A DNA stretch of 64,000 bases, taken from Ananas comosus (lineage: Eukaryota; Streptophyta; Magnoliopsida; Poales; Bromeliaceae). A model generated the notes under the pieces. The model did not search any database. It saw only the letters and a list, made by a program, of their open reading frames with translations, and was not told the DNA's origin. The DNA is taken from positions 16,320,785 through 16,384,784 of the forward strand of contig NC_033621.1 in the NCBI RefSeq assembly GCF_001540865.1, in the 5' to 3' direction. How positions within the stretch are numbered: the stretch's first letter is position 1; the number at the start of each line of letters is the position of its first letter. Below are positions 1 to 11,147 of the stretch, piece by piece. The position numbers and the translations under genes were made by a program.

Positions 1-650
1 GTACATTGATGAAATGCTGCTTAGTTTAACGACTTAACGGTCACATTGAATTTGAGATGATTTTCTCAGTTTGATGACTTGATGGTCATTTGGAATTGAT
101 TTGCTCACTTTAGCGACTTGGCAGTCGATTGAAGTTGAGATGCTTAGTTTAACGACATAGCGGTCGGCTTGAGTTGAGTCGCTCAGTTTAACGACGTGGC
201 AGTCGGCTTGATTTGAGTCGCTCAGTTTAACGACGTGGCAGTCGGCTTGAGTTGAGTCGCTCAGTTTAACGACGTGGCAGTCGGCTTGATTTGAGTCGCT
301 CAGTTTAACGACGTGGCGGTCGGCTTGAGTTGAGTCGCTCAGTTTAACGACGTGGCGGTCGGCTTGAGTTGAGTCGCTCAGTTTAACAACGTGGCGGTCG
401 GCTTGAGTTGACTCGCTCAGTTTAACGACGTGGCAGTCGGCTTGAGTTGACTCGCTCAGTTTAACGACGTGTCAGCTTAAGTTGACTCGCTCAGTTTAAC
501 GACGTGGCGGTCGGCTTGAGTTGACTTGTTCAGTTAACGACGTGGCGGTCGGCTTGAGTTGAGTTGCTCAGTTTAACGACGTGGCGGTCGGCTTGAGTTG
601 ACTCGCTCAGTTTAACAACATGACGGTCGGCTTGAATTTGGATTTATTAG
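1..650. repeat. Minisatellite 1, about 39-bp unit
   Basis: About a dozen head-to-tail copies of a 39-bp unit whose core reads CTCAGTTTAACGACGTGGC followed by a GTCGGCTTGA part; copies before about 140 are degenerate. Units differ mainly by single substitutions (GGCAGTCGG or GGCGGTCGG, GATTTGAG or GAGTTGAG). The array runs off the left edge, so its full length is unknown. No gene is seen. Any open frame here reflects the repeat period being a multiple of three. Confidence 0.9.
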
Positions 651-1190
651 TTGAACGACTTTGCGGTCGTTTGAATTTGGGTTTAGTTTAACGACTTTAC
701 GGTCGTTTGGATTTGGTTGTTTAGTTTAGCGACTTTGCGGTCGTTTGAATTTGAGTTTGTTAGTTTAACGACTTTGCAGTCGTTTGGATTTGGGTTTGTT
801 AGTTTAACGACTTTGAGGTCGTTTGGATTTGGATTTAGTTTAGCGACTTTACGGTCCTTTGAATTTGGATGTAATTTAATGACTTTACAATCGTTTGAAT
901 TTGGGTGTAGTTTAACGACTTCACGGTCGTTTGTTTCTTGGTTTAGTTTAATGACTTTGCGGTCATTTGATTTTGGGTTTAGTTTAACGACTTTACGGTC
1001 GTTTGATTTTGGATTTAGTTTAACGACTTTACGGTCATTGGTTTTTTTTGTGGACTTTGGGTTTTGAGTTTTATTTGTGGATTTTGGGTTTGGAGATTTT
1101 ATTTGTAGACTTCGGATTTTGGGATTTTATTTGTGGACTTTGGATTTTGGGATTTTATTTATAGAATTTAGGTTTTATTTATAGTCCGAA
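651..1190. repeat. Minisatellite 1b, about 36-bp unit, decaying
   Basis: The array continues with a shortened 36-bp variant (core TTTAGTTTAACGACTTTACG, then GTCGTTTGATTTTGG), about ten copies to 1060. It then decays into T-rich units of about 40 bp (GTGGACTTTGGATTTTGGGA). Because 36 bp equals 12 codons, a translated 12-residue repeat appears at 717-1067; I treat this as a by-product and not as a protein. Confidence 0.8.
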
Positions 1191-2940
1191 ATGGATTGGA
1201 CTATTGCTTAGGTTGGATTCAAGTTGAGTTGGCTTGAACCTTTTGTCTTTTATTTGGGTTGAGCCGCCTTAGGTTGGTTTGGCCCTTCTGAATTTGATTT
1301 GGGTCGGCCGTTACACCTTGGTTCAGGACCCGTTGAGACTTGGTTTAGGTCGAACCCTTATGATGTAGTTCGAGATTCATTTGAATTTAATTTAGGTCAA
1401 GCCCTTATAGTTCGGCTCAACTTGGACTCTCTTACACTTCAGTTTGGTTCGGATCAAACCTTTATGATTTGGTTCGAGACTAATCTGTATTTGATTCCGG
1501 TTGAGCTCTTGTGGTTCGCCTTGGCTTGAAACCTTTTTGCATTTGGTTTGGGCCGAATCGACTTATTGCTCTCTCCATGTTCGCCTCAGATTGAACCGGT
1601 TTATGCTTGGTTCGATCCTTATGTGGTTCGATTCAAGTTGAACTAGCTTGTAGTTCGGTTTGGCTTGGTTTGGACCTTCTATAGTATTGTTTGGTTTAAC
1701 CGACTTCAAATCACGTTGAAGTAGTTCAGCTCAAATTGGCTCGGCTCGAGTCTCCCATACATCTGTTTGAGCTGAACCCGACTTATGGTTTGGTTTGGTT
1801 TAGCTCGATCTTCATGTAGTTCGGTTCAAATCGGATTCAGTTCAGTTTAAGTCGAATTCTTTATGGTTGGGTTCAGACTGGATCTGCTTTGGTTCGAATC
1901 CAATCCTTTATGTTTCGGTTCGGATTGGATCCCCTTTGGTTCAAGTCGAATCCTTTATGGTTCGGTTCAGATCGAAACCACTTCAGTTCGAGTCGAATCC
2001 TTTACGGTTTGGTTCGGATCGGACCCACTTCGATTCGAGTCAGATCCTTTATGGTTTGGTTCGGATCGGACCCACTTCGGTTCGAGTCGGATCCTTTACA
2101 GTTGGGTTTGGATCGAACCCACTTCGGTTCGAGTTGGATCCTTTACGGTTTGGTTAGGATCGGACCCACTTCGGTTCGAGTCGGATCCTTTATGATTTGG
2201 TTCTGATCAGACCCACTTCGGTTCGAGTCGGATCATTTATGGTTTGGTTCGGATCCACTTCAGTTCGAGTTGAGTCATTCATGATTCGGTTCAGACAAGA
2301 TCCAGTTCGGTTCAGCTCGGATCAGATTCATTTCGGTTCAAGTCGAACCCTTTATGGTTTGGTTCAGACAGGATCCGGTTCGGTTCAGTTCGGATCGGAT
2401 CCACTTCGGTTCAAGTCGAATCCTTTATGATTCGGTTCAGACAGGATCCGGTTCGATTTAGTTCGGATCGGATCCACTTCGGTTCAAGTCGAATTCTTCA
2501 TGATTTGATTCAAGTCAAATCAGCTTGTAGTTCGGTTTAAGTCGAATCCGTTATGATTCGGTTCGGTTCAGATCTGGTTCGGTTTAGTTCAGATCGGATT
2601 CACTTTGGTTCAAGCCGAATCCTTCGTGATTCAGTTCAGACGGGATCCGGTTCGATTCAGTTCGGATCGGATTCACTTTGGTTCAAGTCGAATCCTTCGT
2701 GATTCGGTTCAGGCGGGATCCGGTTCAGTTCAAGTCGAATTATTTGTGATTTAGTTCAGACTGGATCCGGTTCGGTTCAGTTCGGATCGGATCCACTTCG
2801 GTTCAAGTTGAATCCTTTATGATTCGGTTCAAGTCAAACCAGCTTGTAGTTCGATTTGGTATCTTTAATGGTTCAATTTAGATTGATCGGTCTGAGATTC
2901 GATTTAAATTAGACCTATTGATTAGACTGGATCGGCTTAT
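1191..2940. repeat. Minisatellite 2, GATC/TTCGG-rich, about 47- and 72-bp units
   Basis: A long degenerate array built from TTCGGTTC, GGATCGGA and AAGTCGAATCC modules. From about 1990 to 2230 the period is about 47 bp (TCGGATCCTTTATGGTTTGG, then TTCGGATCGGACCCACTTCG). From about 2280 to 2830 a longer unit of about 72 bp adds a CAGACAGGATCCGGTTCGGT module. Stop codons are scarce, so several overlapping frames stay open, but none starts or ends like a gene. No coding function is supported. Confidence 0.8.
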
Positions 2941-2961
2941 CGTCCGGTTTGATTTATCAAT

Positions 2962-3800
2962 ATGGTTTGGCTCACCGAGGTCAAACCTATCACGAAGACG
3001 GCGACCCGATTTAAATGAACCGAACTCGGGTCAAGCCTATCATGAAGACGGCGACCCGGCTTAAACGAACAGAACTCGGGTCAAGCCTATCACGAAGACG
3101 GCGACCCGGCTTAAACGAACAGAACTCGGGTCAAGCCTATCACGAAGACGACGATCCAGTTTAATTAGTCGGACTCGGGTCAAGCTTATCACGAAGACGG
3201 CAACCCGGTTTAATTAGTCGAACTCGGATCAAGCCTATCACGAAGACGACGACCCGATTTAAATGAACCGAACTCGGGTCAAGCCTATCACGAAGACGGC
3301 AACCCGATTCAATTAGTCGAACGCGGGTCAAGCCTATCACGAAGACAGCGACCCGGTTTAATAAACCGAACTCGGGTCAAGCCTATCACGAAGACGGCGA
3401 CCCGGTTTAATTAGTCGAACGCGGGTCAAGCCTATCACGAAGATGGCGACCCGGTTTAATGAACTGAACTCGGGTCAAGCCTATCACGAAGACGGCGACC
3501 CGTTTTAATGAACTGAACCCGGGTCAAGCCTATGACGAAGATGGCGACTCAGTTTAATTAGTCGAACTCGGGTCAAGCCTATCACAAAGACGGTGACCCG
3601 GTTTAATTAAGCGAACTCAAGTCAAGCCTATCAAGAAGACGGTGACCCGGTTTAATGAACCGAACCCGGGTCAAGCCTATCACGAAGACGGCGACCCGGT
3701 TTAATGAACCGAACCTGGGTCAAGCCTAGCACGAAGACGGCGACCCGGTTTAATGAATCGAACATGGGTCAAGCCTATCACGAAGACGGCGATCCAAGAT
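2962..3800. repeat. Minisatellite 3, 49-bp palindromic unit, about 17 copies
   Basis: About 17 tandem copies of 48-50 bp, each containing CAAGCCTATCACGAAGACGG, then a GACCCGGTT segment, then AACCGAACTCGGGT. Within a unit, GACCCG pairs with CGGGTC and GGTT with AACC, so each copy can fold into a small imperfect hairpin. Two degenerate relatives of the CCTATCACGAAGACGG module occur downstream near 3850 and 4012, so the array grades into unique sequence. Confidence 0.88.
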
Positions 3801-4619
3801 AAATATTTATTTTATTATCATTATTTTTTATCGAGATTTGAGCATGTCGAGCCTATTACGAAGACGGCCGCACAATCAAATCGATTGGAGGTTCATCGTC
3901 ACATCATTCGCACGCTCGTATAGATCTTTCGTCGATGTTGGGGAGACGGACGTTTAGTGAATACGCAGGCATGATATAGTAACGATCCAATGCCGAATTT
4001 GATCGGGTCAACCTATCACGAAGACGGTCGTGTTGATCAAACCGACAAATAAATCGCTACTATACGTTTGTACGTATGCACCAATCCGCCATCGTCGGAG
4101 AAGAAGAAGAAGAAAGAGGTCATGAGGCCTCCCACACACTATCGTCGTCAAAGTCATCACCGCCGCCGCTGTCTTCGAGCCTTCCAACTCTTTTTTTTTT
4201 ATTTTGCTTTTCTTTTTCTCTCTTTTTTCTTTTTTTTTTTTGTTGGTTTGAGAGAGGGGACCCCAACTCCCTCTCTCTGTGTACGAACCAGAGATGGAGG
4301 AGGGGCCTCTCTCTTGGCGCCTCTCTCTCTTTTTTTTGTTTCTTTCTTTTTTGAAATCTCTCTGCTTTTTTTTGTTTCTTTTTTTTTTTATTATCTTCCC
4401 CCTCTAAGAGATCCATTTTTTGAATCTCATAGTCTAATTTATAGTGATTCTAGGCCCTCTTTGTTTAGAAAAATAATTCAAAAGAATTGAAAAGAAGGCA
4501 ACAGTTTTTTATTACTTTCCTTGTTGGTAATAGGGTATCTAAGAAAAGTGCAATCAAATCACAATCTTTTTTTTTTTCCTTTATATTTTCAATTTGAATT
4601 TGAATTTTTTTTTTTTCTC
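3801..4619. other. Low-complexity intergenic stretch, no gene
   Basis: After the satellite the DNA becomes strongly pyrimidine-rich (T and CT runs at 4190-4240, 4320-4400 and 4565-4620). Open frames at 4068-4490 on both strands consist of Lys/Arg/Glu or Phe/Leu/Ser runs, as expected for CT/T-rich DNA. They show no domain or credible start. I see nothing functional. Confidence 0.6.
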
Positions 4620-5132
4620 AAACAGACTCATCTCGTTAGCCCTAACCCCACCTTATAGGGGAGTTGCGCTCTACCCACAATAGTGATCAACAAGAGATCC
4701 TCGCTCTTTTCGCTGTATAATCCTCACTTAGTCGAGAATGATCTTACCCTTTTGGCTGGTAATTGGCTCCGATACCTACTGTGATGCCCCAACTTCCTAG
4801 GGGTTCACCCATCCTAGGACTGCTCTAGTCTTAGCACACTTAACTCTCTTAACCTATAGAGTCTAGCCACCATCCAAAATACTATAGTCGGGTTAAAAAT
4901 TTTAGTCCTATTATATATCTAATATATAGAAAATTTTCAAATCTTGGAGTCTGACATATTGTGACCCAACTTTCCAGGGGATCACCCATCCTTGGACTAC
5001 TTTAGTGTTAACGCGCTTAACTCTCTTAACCCTTGAACCTAGTTACCGCCTAAAATGTTATAGCCGGGTTAAGAGTTTTAGTCCACTTATATATCTTATA
5101 TATAGGATTTTTTCAAATCCTAGGGTCTCACA
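4620..5132 (-). mobile_element. Cassandra-type TRIM with 5S-like LTRs in tandem
   Basis: Two LTR-like copies lie head to tail (4780-4956 and 4960-5132). Each begins TGTGA and carries the motif TCACCCATCC...GGACTACT...CGCTTAACTCT, which is the reverse complement of the 3' half of plant 5S rRNA. An LTR containing 5S sequence is the hallmark of Cassandra TRIMs. To the left, 4763-4776 (TTGGCTCCGATACC) is the reverse complement of an iMet-type primer-binding site. That sets the orientation as minus, with 4620-4779 as the internal part. The LTR-LTR arrangement with only 3 bp between copies is unusual. No coding capacity, as expected for the group. Confidence 0.8.
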
Positions 5133-5145
5133 ATTGTACATATAA

Positions 5146-5914
5146 AATAGGGTTAATTGCACACAACTCCCTATAAATATAGCAAATCGCAAATATATTC
5201 CTACAAAGTTCAATTTTCTTATATTATCACTACAAAAGTCTTAATATTTTCAAATATGCCCCTACCGTTAGGATCTGTTAGAAAAATTTAGTTAACCATA
5301 GGTAAAATACTTAATCCTAATTAGTTAATAAGGTAAATTGATATTTTTACCTCTCTTATATTATATCTTCTTCTCTTAATCAAAACCTAGCAATGGGCAC
5401 TCTTCTATTTTTCCTCTTCCTCATTCTCTTCCTCTCTCTCCTTTATGCTAGTTTTGAACTCGTAACTAGAATTTCTCGTCCCCATTCATCCACGATGCAT
5501 GTTGCTTCTCCCATGTTGAACGCGTGTTGCATTCCCATTCAATTTCCTCTATGATTTTTTCTTATTTTGTTCAAAAGAAAAGATTTAGGAGAAAAGCAAT
5601 AAGAAAAGAGGTTGCAATAATAATGGATTGGATTGGATTTTAAAAAGGAAGAAGATAGCTATTGAAAATTTTTTGGGAGGATATTGGTGCATGATTATAG
5701 CTATTTGGACTTTTAGAGGGACATATTTGTGATGGTAAAATTGACATTTCACATCTGCTGTTAAAAATAAATAGTTCTCTAATGGTAACAAACCAGAGGG
5801 ACAAATATGAATATCACCAGACTTTTGCAAGGATAAGAGTTAAAAGTTGAACTTTGTAGGAATATATTTACTATTCGCTATGTTTACATAGAGTTGTATG
5901 CAATTAGCCCTATT
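5146..5914. mobile_element. MITE with about 120-bp inverted repeats, MULE-like
   Basis: The left end AATAGGGTTAATTGCACACA and the right end, read in reverse complement as AATAGGGCTAATTGCATACA, begin inverted repeats of roughly 120 bp. Both continue through CAAATATATTCCTACAAAGTTC-like sequence. Long terminal inverted repeats with a non-coding centre (CT-rich, about 5340-5520) suggest a Mutator-like non-autonomous element. I could not find a clean 8-9 bp target duplication, so the superfamily is an inference. Confidence 0.7.
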
Positions 5915-6086
5915 TCTTATGTCCAAATATTCTCATATTTCAAATATGCATGCTACTTATAACCTTTTTTATTGTACACAAGTTAGAAGCCATAAGTTTT
6001 CTAGATCAAATGCTAGGGAGACCTCTTAACATACAAAATCCATTAGCATACAACCGAAGATGCATTTTAGCTCATCCATTACATAT

Positions 6087-6210
6087 TGGGTTAGTTGCAT
6101 ACACTTTCTATAGACATATCAAAAAGCAGATATATTCATACAAAGTTCAAGTTTTATATTTATCTTTGTAAAAAGCCAAACGTTTTCAAATAAATTAGAC
6201 AAGTCCCTAT
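6087..6210 (+). repeat. Orphan copy of the same MITE terminal repeat
   Basis: The stretch starting GGGTTAGTTGCATACACTTT resembles the terminal repeat of the element at 5146-5914 over its whole arm, including the ATATTCATACAAAGTTCAAG segment. No partner arm follows, so it appears to be a truncated or solo terminal repeat. Confidence 0.6.
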
Positions 6211-6229
6211 TAGTAAGGAAAACATGGAT

Positions 6230-7035
6230 GAGATGAGCTTCCTTTCCTTCTTAGATCTTTTTTTTGAAGCTCTTGAACCTTCCCAAGTCTCTAAGGAGAT
6301 GGATCCCAAGCTTAAATAATGAAGGAGATAGGCTTTTTCTTCATCTAGAGAGGAGAAGTTGGAGAGTGAGAGATGAGGAAATGGGGTAAGGGACTAGGGT
6401 TGGCTGTGGTTTTTGGTTATATAGGAGTGCTACAATAGCACAAGCCTCCCAATCAAATTTATTTACAGCCAAACAAGATATAGTCTGTATGCCAAGTTTC
6501 GGCGCTCACCCAAATTTCGAGCACCTGAAACTTACGGAGCTATGTCTGGTTCAAAATCTTGACACCCACACATCTCATCTCATTCAAAATTCGGCGCCCA
6601 AAATGATGATTTGGGCGTCCGGTTGTTTAATCCACGCGCGACCGGCGCTTTCAGGTTGGGCATTTGAAACCCATTCGGGCGCCCATGCGGTGCCATCTGA
6701 AACATTGTCTAAGCACCCGAAGGATAATTTGGACGCTCGAATGTTTATTCCTATGCGGGCTCAAGCTCTCAGCTTGAGTATTCGAAAGCTTTCCAAATGC
6801 CCTCAAGTGAGGTCTAGAAAGATTCGAGCACCCTCAAGGCAATCCAGGCCCTGAAAGTGGCTTTTTCATCAATCTTGCTCTCTGGACCATCCGATTGTTC
6901 CAGGCGCTGTAGGGGGCCGTCTGAAACCATTTTGGGCGCCCAAGTTCCCATTCCGAGCGTCTGAAAAGAGGTTCGGAACTCAAATTTCTGAGTTTTAAAA
7001 CTCTATTTTGGTCCGAATTGATTTAAATTCGATCC
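6230..7035 (-). mobile_element. LTR fragment F with GGGCGCCC cluster
   Basis: Read on the minus strand this looks like the U3-to-R part of the LTR type seen at 7725-10297. A TATA-like box (CTCCTATATAACC, 6412-6424) is preceded by about 480 bp rich in GGGCGCCC and near copies (GGGCGTCC, GGCGCT), for example at 6691 and 6938. LTR termini were not found, so this is a fragment and its borders are approximate. The open frame at 6489-6854 lies inside it and is not a gene. Confidence 0.5.
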
Positions 7036-7053
7036 AAATTTGGTCCAGGCTCC

Positions 7054-7214
7054 TTTTCTGTTTTTTTGAGAGGTAGGTAGCATGCTACCCGATTCATTTA
7101 TTTCATTTAGAAATAAATTTAGCTAAAAATGTGAATTAATTAGGATCCGAACTTGGGACCTCGGGTACTAATCACCAAACCCTTTGCCACTTGCACTGGG
7201 ACAGTTGGTGGTCT
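7054..7214 (-). mobile_element. tRNA-type SINE copy 1
   Basis: On the minus strand it runs from CAAGTGGCAAAGGGTTTGGT (A-box-like) through GAGGTCCCAAGTTCGGATCC (B-box-like) to an AAAAAAACAG tail, which appears as a T run at about 7060 on +. The second copy at 59095-59270 has the same order, including the TTTCTAAATGAAATAAA and GTAGC...CTACC 3' part. Flanking AGGCTCC at 7047-7053 and 7215-7221 is a plausible target duplication. Transcription would be by RNA polymerase III, with mobility depending on a LINE partner. Confidence 0.75.
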
Positions 7215-8226
7215 AGGCTCCCTTAAACTTATTTAAATTATATCTAGCATGACTAAATCTGCATTTTATTAATTTAGTTTAAGTTTGGTTCATTACAAGC
7301 ACAGTATAGAAAGTGAAAAAATCTCGAAAGTATAATATATGCGTTTGGTTCGGATATAAGTGAGAACTGCTTATTTCAGGGATAGGTACAAGTTCAGGTA
7401 TAAACAGCAACTAGATCAATTTTGCATTTGGATGAAAATTGGGTTGTTCCTAAGAATAAGGTAAATAGTGTTTGGATGGTTAGATTGGAACAAAGGAAAT
7501 AAGAGTTATAATTTTAAATTAAAATTATTTTATCTAATTAATTAACATCAAAATATTACTTAAAAAATAAATTAATATTAATAATTATAAAATAATAAAT
7601 AAATTAATTAATAATAAATTATAAATAATTATAAATAATCAATTAATTGATAAAAAATTAATTAGATAATAAATTATAAATAACAAATTATTAATAATTA
7701 TAAATTATAAATTAATTAATAATTTGTAGTGTCCCTAGGGTTTAGTTGACGGAATGACTATAGAATCAGCGACTAATCGACACATCTGGAGAGTGTCGGA
7801 CTGATTCGGAGTCGTTTTTGTACGAAATAGATGCAGAAATGGACTTGACGCACTCAAATGAGTAAAACTAGAGTTTTGCCAGTTTAGGGCACCCAGAAAT
7901 GGGTTTAGGGCGCCCAGATCTTGAGTGCTGTTTTGTATTAAATGCTGCAGCCATTTCGGACCCTGTTTAGGGCGCCCGAAAATTGGATCCGAAAATTCAC
8001 ATCGTGAATATCGATTGTGTTGACACGTGGGTGTGGTAGGTGAGATCCGCCGGAACCGGATAGTGGTGTAGCAGACCGTCGGACGGAGGAACCAAGATAC
8101 TGTTTGTGCAGGGCGGAAGTTCTGGGCACCCAGAACTGGGTTTAGGGCGCCCAGATCTTGATTTTTCTACAGCAGTGCAAATTAGTAAAGGTTATCCTTT
8201 AGGCTCAATGCACCTAACCCCTACCT

Positions 8227-8235
8227 CTATAAAAA
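8227..8235 (+). promoter_or_regulatory. TATA-like box of LTR A
   Basis: CTATAAAAA lies about 500 bp into the LTR, just downstream of the GGGCGCCC cluster. It is the likely RNA polymerase II promoter core of the former element. The comparable box in LTRs B, C, D and F sits at the same place relative to their palindrome clusters. Confidence 0.55.
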
Positions 8236-9054
8236 GCTGTGGATGACCTCAGTGAACCCTTTTCACCTCTTCTTCAAAGGAAGCCTGCAATTTTGCGTAC
8301 TAGCCCCTCAATTACTCCAAATTTCACAATTCCACCCTGAGGATTGCTGATTTAGCAGAATTCTAGTAGCGACCTTCGGCGTTTTGGCTTGTGTGCGACG
8401 TAGGAAGCTCCGTTTGCCACGAAACTTGATTTGGTGGATTATGGACTTCAAGAGAAATTCGTGGAGCCTATTTTGACAGAATTTGGTTGAGATTAGCTTG
8501 GCCAATTCTGCGTTTGTCTCTATTGCTGGCAGTTTGAAGCTGAAATTGGGAGTTTTGGGTTTTCTTGATGATATCTTTGGAGGAAGCTGGATCTTGGACC
8601 TGAGGGTGATTCTCCATCATTGTACACTGGTTTTGGGACCTTTTTCACCTGATTTGAAGATTGTTAGGTGAGTTTTGACATTGGAATTGGAGGAATGAGC
8701 TTAAGTGTTGAAATTTGAGGGTAATAATGCAAGTTTTGGTGTTTTTGGTGTTTTGATCCTTGAAGGAGTTTGGTTGCTGGTTTTAAGTGATTTTGGATAG
8801 TTTCAGCAGTGGTTCCAGCAACTTCGTGACCCCGTGCTGCCGTGGATTAGCGCTAGAGGTAGGTTAATCATCGGATTCTCCTCCTAAGTTTATGCATAGT
8901 CAACATGTATATTTCAGCTTTTGTATATCATGTTTTTAGCTCGAATTCATCGATTAGCATGTTAAACGAAATCTGAATTTGGAGTATGTTGTAGTGAGTT
9001 AGATAAATTATACATGTTGTACTTGGAATTGACTTAGGAGAAAACTAGCGATTC

Positions 9055-9245
9055 TAACTCCTTAAGCTGTTGTGCTTCGTATCCACGCTGTTAGTACGCA
9101 TTTGATACTCAGATAGCTTCTGAAGCTGTTGCATTTCGTATCCACGCTGTTAGGGCGCATTTGTTACTCAGATAGCTTCTGAAGCTGTTGCGGTTCGTAT
9201 CCACGCTGTTAGTGCGCATTTGATACGCGGATAGCTTAGGAGCTG
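9055..9245 (+). repeat. Three tandem copies of about 62 bp inside LTR A
   Basis: Each copy reads AGCTGTTG, then TCGTATCCACGCTGTTAG, then GCGCATTTG (or ACGCATTTG) and ATACTCAGATAGCTT. Copies start near 9064, 9124 and 9186. They lie in the R/U5 part, downstream of the TATA-like box, and probably arose by local slippage. Confidence 0.8.
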
Positions 9246-11147
9246 TAGTTTATTTGTATTACCGCAGTTTGTTGGCGGTGGATACCCAGCATAGTGTAGA
9301 ATGCATTTACGCTCGTACTGGGATGCCGAGCTTATTTTTACAGCAGTGTTTAGGTTGTTTCGGACTATCGGATGTCGTTGAGGTTGACGGTGGACCCAGT
9401 TTGCTGTTTTTGGCATCAGATTGTGTCGAGGGCACGTGAGTTTGGTTGTTAGACCAGTTACACCCTATTTACTTGACTATAGCCTGTGAGAGCCTGATTG
9501 AGCTCGACAGAGATACGCTTGCATACTCGGTTGGGTAGCGCCCACGAGTGCCACTCAGGAGTCGGGCTTTGTGAGTTTGCGTTGGTGTCGTTGTGTCCTG
9601 GTTGGACTTGCTCTCCACGGACGGCTTAGAGTGGGGGTAGCAGTATAGCTTCGACAGACGGGACGGGTGTATTCACAGTCCCTGGGGCGGGTGTATTCAT
9701 AGTCCCTAGTGAGATTGGGTCAGAGATTGCATTATTCTACAGATAGTTAGTGTTGGATCATGATAGTATAGTTGCATATAGCTGTAGACTATTTTCAGTT
9801 CCTTTACTATCATTTGTACATACTTTTTGTAGATTTGGTGGGTGAGCCGATGAGATTGAGGGCGGTACCCGCTGAGGACTACTTCTTTTGCAGTAGTTTT
9901 CACGCCCAGTTGTTACCCCCTCTTTTTGCAGAGCCTTCTTCTTCGGCTGCTGCTGTCGCGGATATCGATCGTGGAAAGAGAGTCGCGAGCTAGATCCCTT
10001 CCCATTTTGCTTCTGACTTAGAGATATACCAGCTACAGGTAGTTGTAGTTTTTCGTTCTTGTATATACTGATGTTAGATCCTCGCTGTAGCGAGTGTTTT
10101 TGTATCAGGATGCTATGTATGCATAGTGAACCAGTTTTATTTATATATTATTTTTTTTAGCAGCTCTATACTACTGGTTCTAGTGTTGTATGATTACAGG
10201 TATAGGTACAGCTATCACTTTGTATACAGAAAAAATTTCTACGTATACGGCGGGTCTGTTGGCGTGTCCAGAAAAACGAGTAATCCGGGGCGTGACATAA
10301 TTAATTATAAATAACTATAAATAATAAATTATTAATTAGTAATAATTTATTAATAATAAATTAATTAGATAATATAGTATAAATAATAAACTAATAATAA
10401 TTATAAATAATAAATTAATTAATTAATAATAAAATAAATAGTAAATTATGAATAATTGTAAATTATAAATTATTAATTAATAATAAATTTTTATTAATAA
10501 ATTATAAATAATAAATTATTAATAATTATAAATAATAAATTATTACTAATTATAAATTATAAATTAACTAATACATAAATTATTAATAAATTATTATTCA
10601 TAAAATTATAAATAATATAATTATTAATAATTATAAATTATAAATTAATTAACTAATATTAATTAATTAATTAAATAATTATTAATAATTATAAATAATA
10701 ATAAATTTAATAAATTAATTAATTATAATTGATTAATAGCAAATTAAATAAAAAATTAATAATAAATTAATTAATTAAGAATAAAATTAATAAAAAATTA
10801 ATGTCTTTATAAATTAATAAATTAATAAATTAATAAATTAATTAATAGTTAATTAATTAAAAAAATAAATAATTAAATTAATTATTTTATTATTTGAGAA
10901 ATAAATAATCATTTAAATATATTAATTAAATTAATTAATTGTTTAATACCATAATTAAAATTATTTTTAGACTTTAATTAATATTGTTTTTACTTGGGAA
11001 CAAGCTTGTTCTAGAAAAAAGGTGGAATAACAGTTCCAGCCTTATACAGGCTTATTCTAGAAACCTAAAAACTACTGTTTTTGGATACACTGTTTGGAAA
11101 TAAAGAGAGGAACAAGGGCTTATTCCCCTTGTTCTCGAACCAAACGC

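Larger units (their letters stand above)
7725..10297 (+). mobile_element. Solo LTR A, Ty3/gypsy type
   Basis: A 2573-bp unit begins TGTAGTGTCCC and ends GGGGCGTGACA. It is flanked on both sides by TAATT (7720-7724 and 10298-10302), a clean 5-bp target duplication, and there is no internal region. The terminal GGGGCGTGACA is shared with LTRs B, D and E here. Element E (34029-43219) encodes a gypsy-type gag, which supports the assignment. A TATA-like box lies at 8227-8235, with a GGGCGCCC cluster upstream (7886-8152). Solo LTRs arise by recombination between the two LTRs of a complete element. Confidence 0.92.
7341..11147. mobile_element. AT-rich Harbinger-type MITE, interrupted by solo LTR A
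   Basis: The left end GCGTTTGGTTCGGATATAAG and right end CTCGAACCAAACGC are inverted. Between them, apart from the inserted LTR at 7725-10297, lies almost pure TAATAAATTAAT sequence. The subterminal motif (AGAACT, then CAGGGATAGGTACAAG) matches the ends of the autonomous PIF/Harbinger element at 26446-31477 closely enough to suggest that its transposase could have moved this element. The 3-bp flanks (TAT and TAC) are only a near match for a target duplication. No coding content. Confidence 0.65.

Noticed and set aside
1863..2430. Overlapping open frames of 77-110 codons in the second minisatellite
   Set aside because: Three frames are open at once only because the repeat unit lacks stops. 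There is no conserved start, domain or non-repeat part.
2962..3800. CRISPR-like look of regularly spaced repeats
   Set aside because: The whole 49-bp unit is repeated, with no unique spacers and no cas genes, in a plant nuclear context. It is a minisatellite.
4068..4490. Possible 140-codon gene, with an opposite-strand frame
   Set aside because: It consists of homopolymer-like residues from CT/T tracts, and both strands are open for the same reason.
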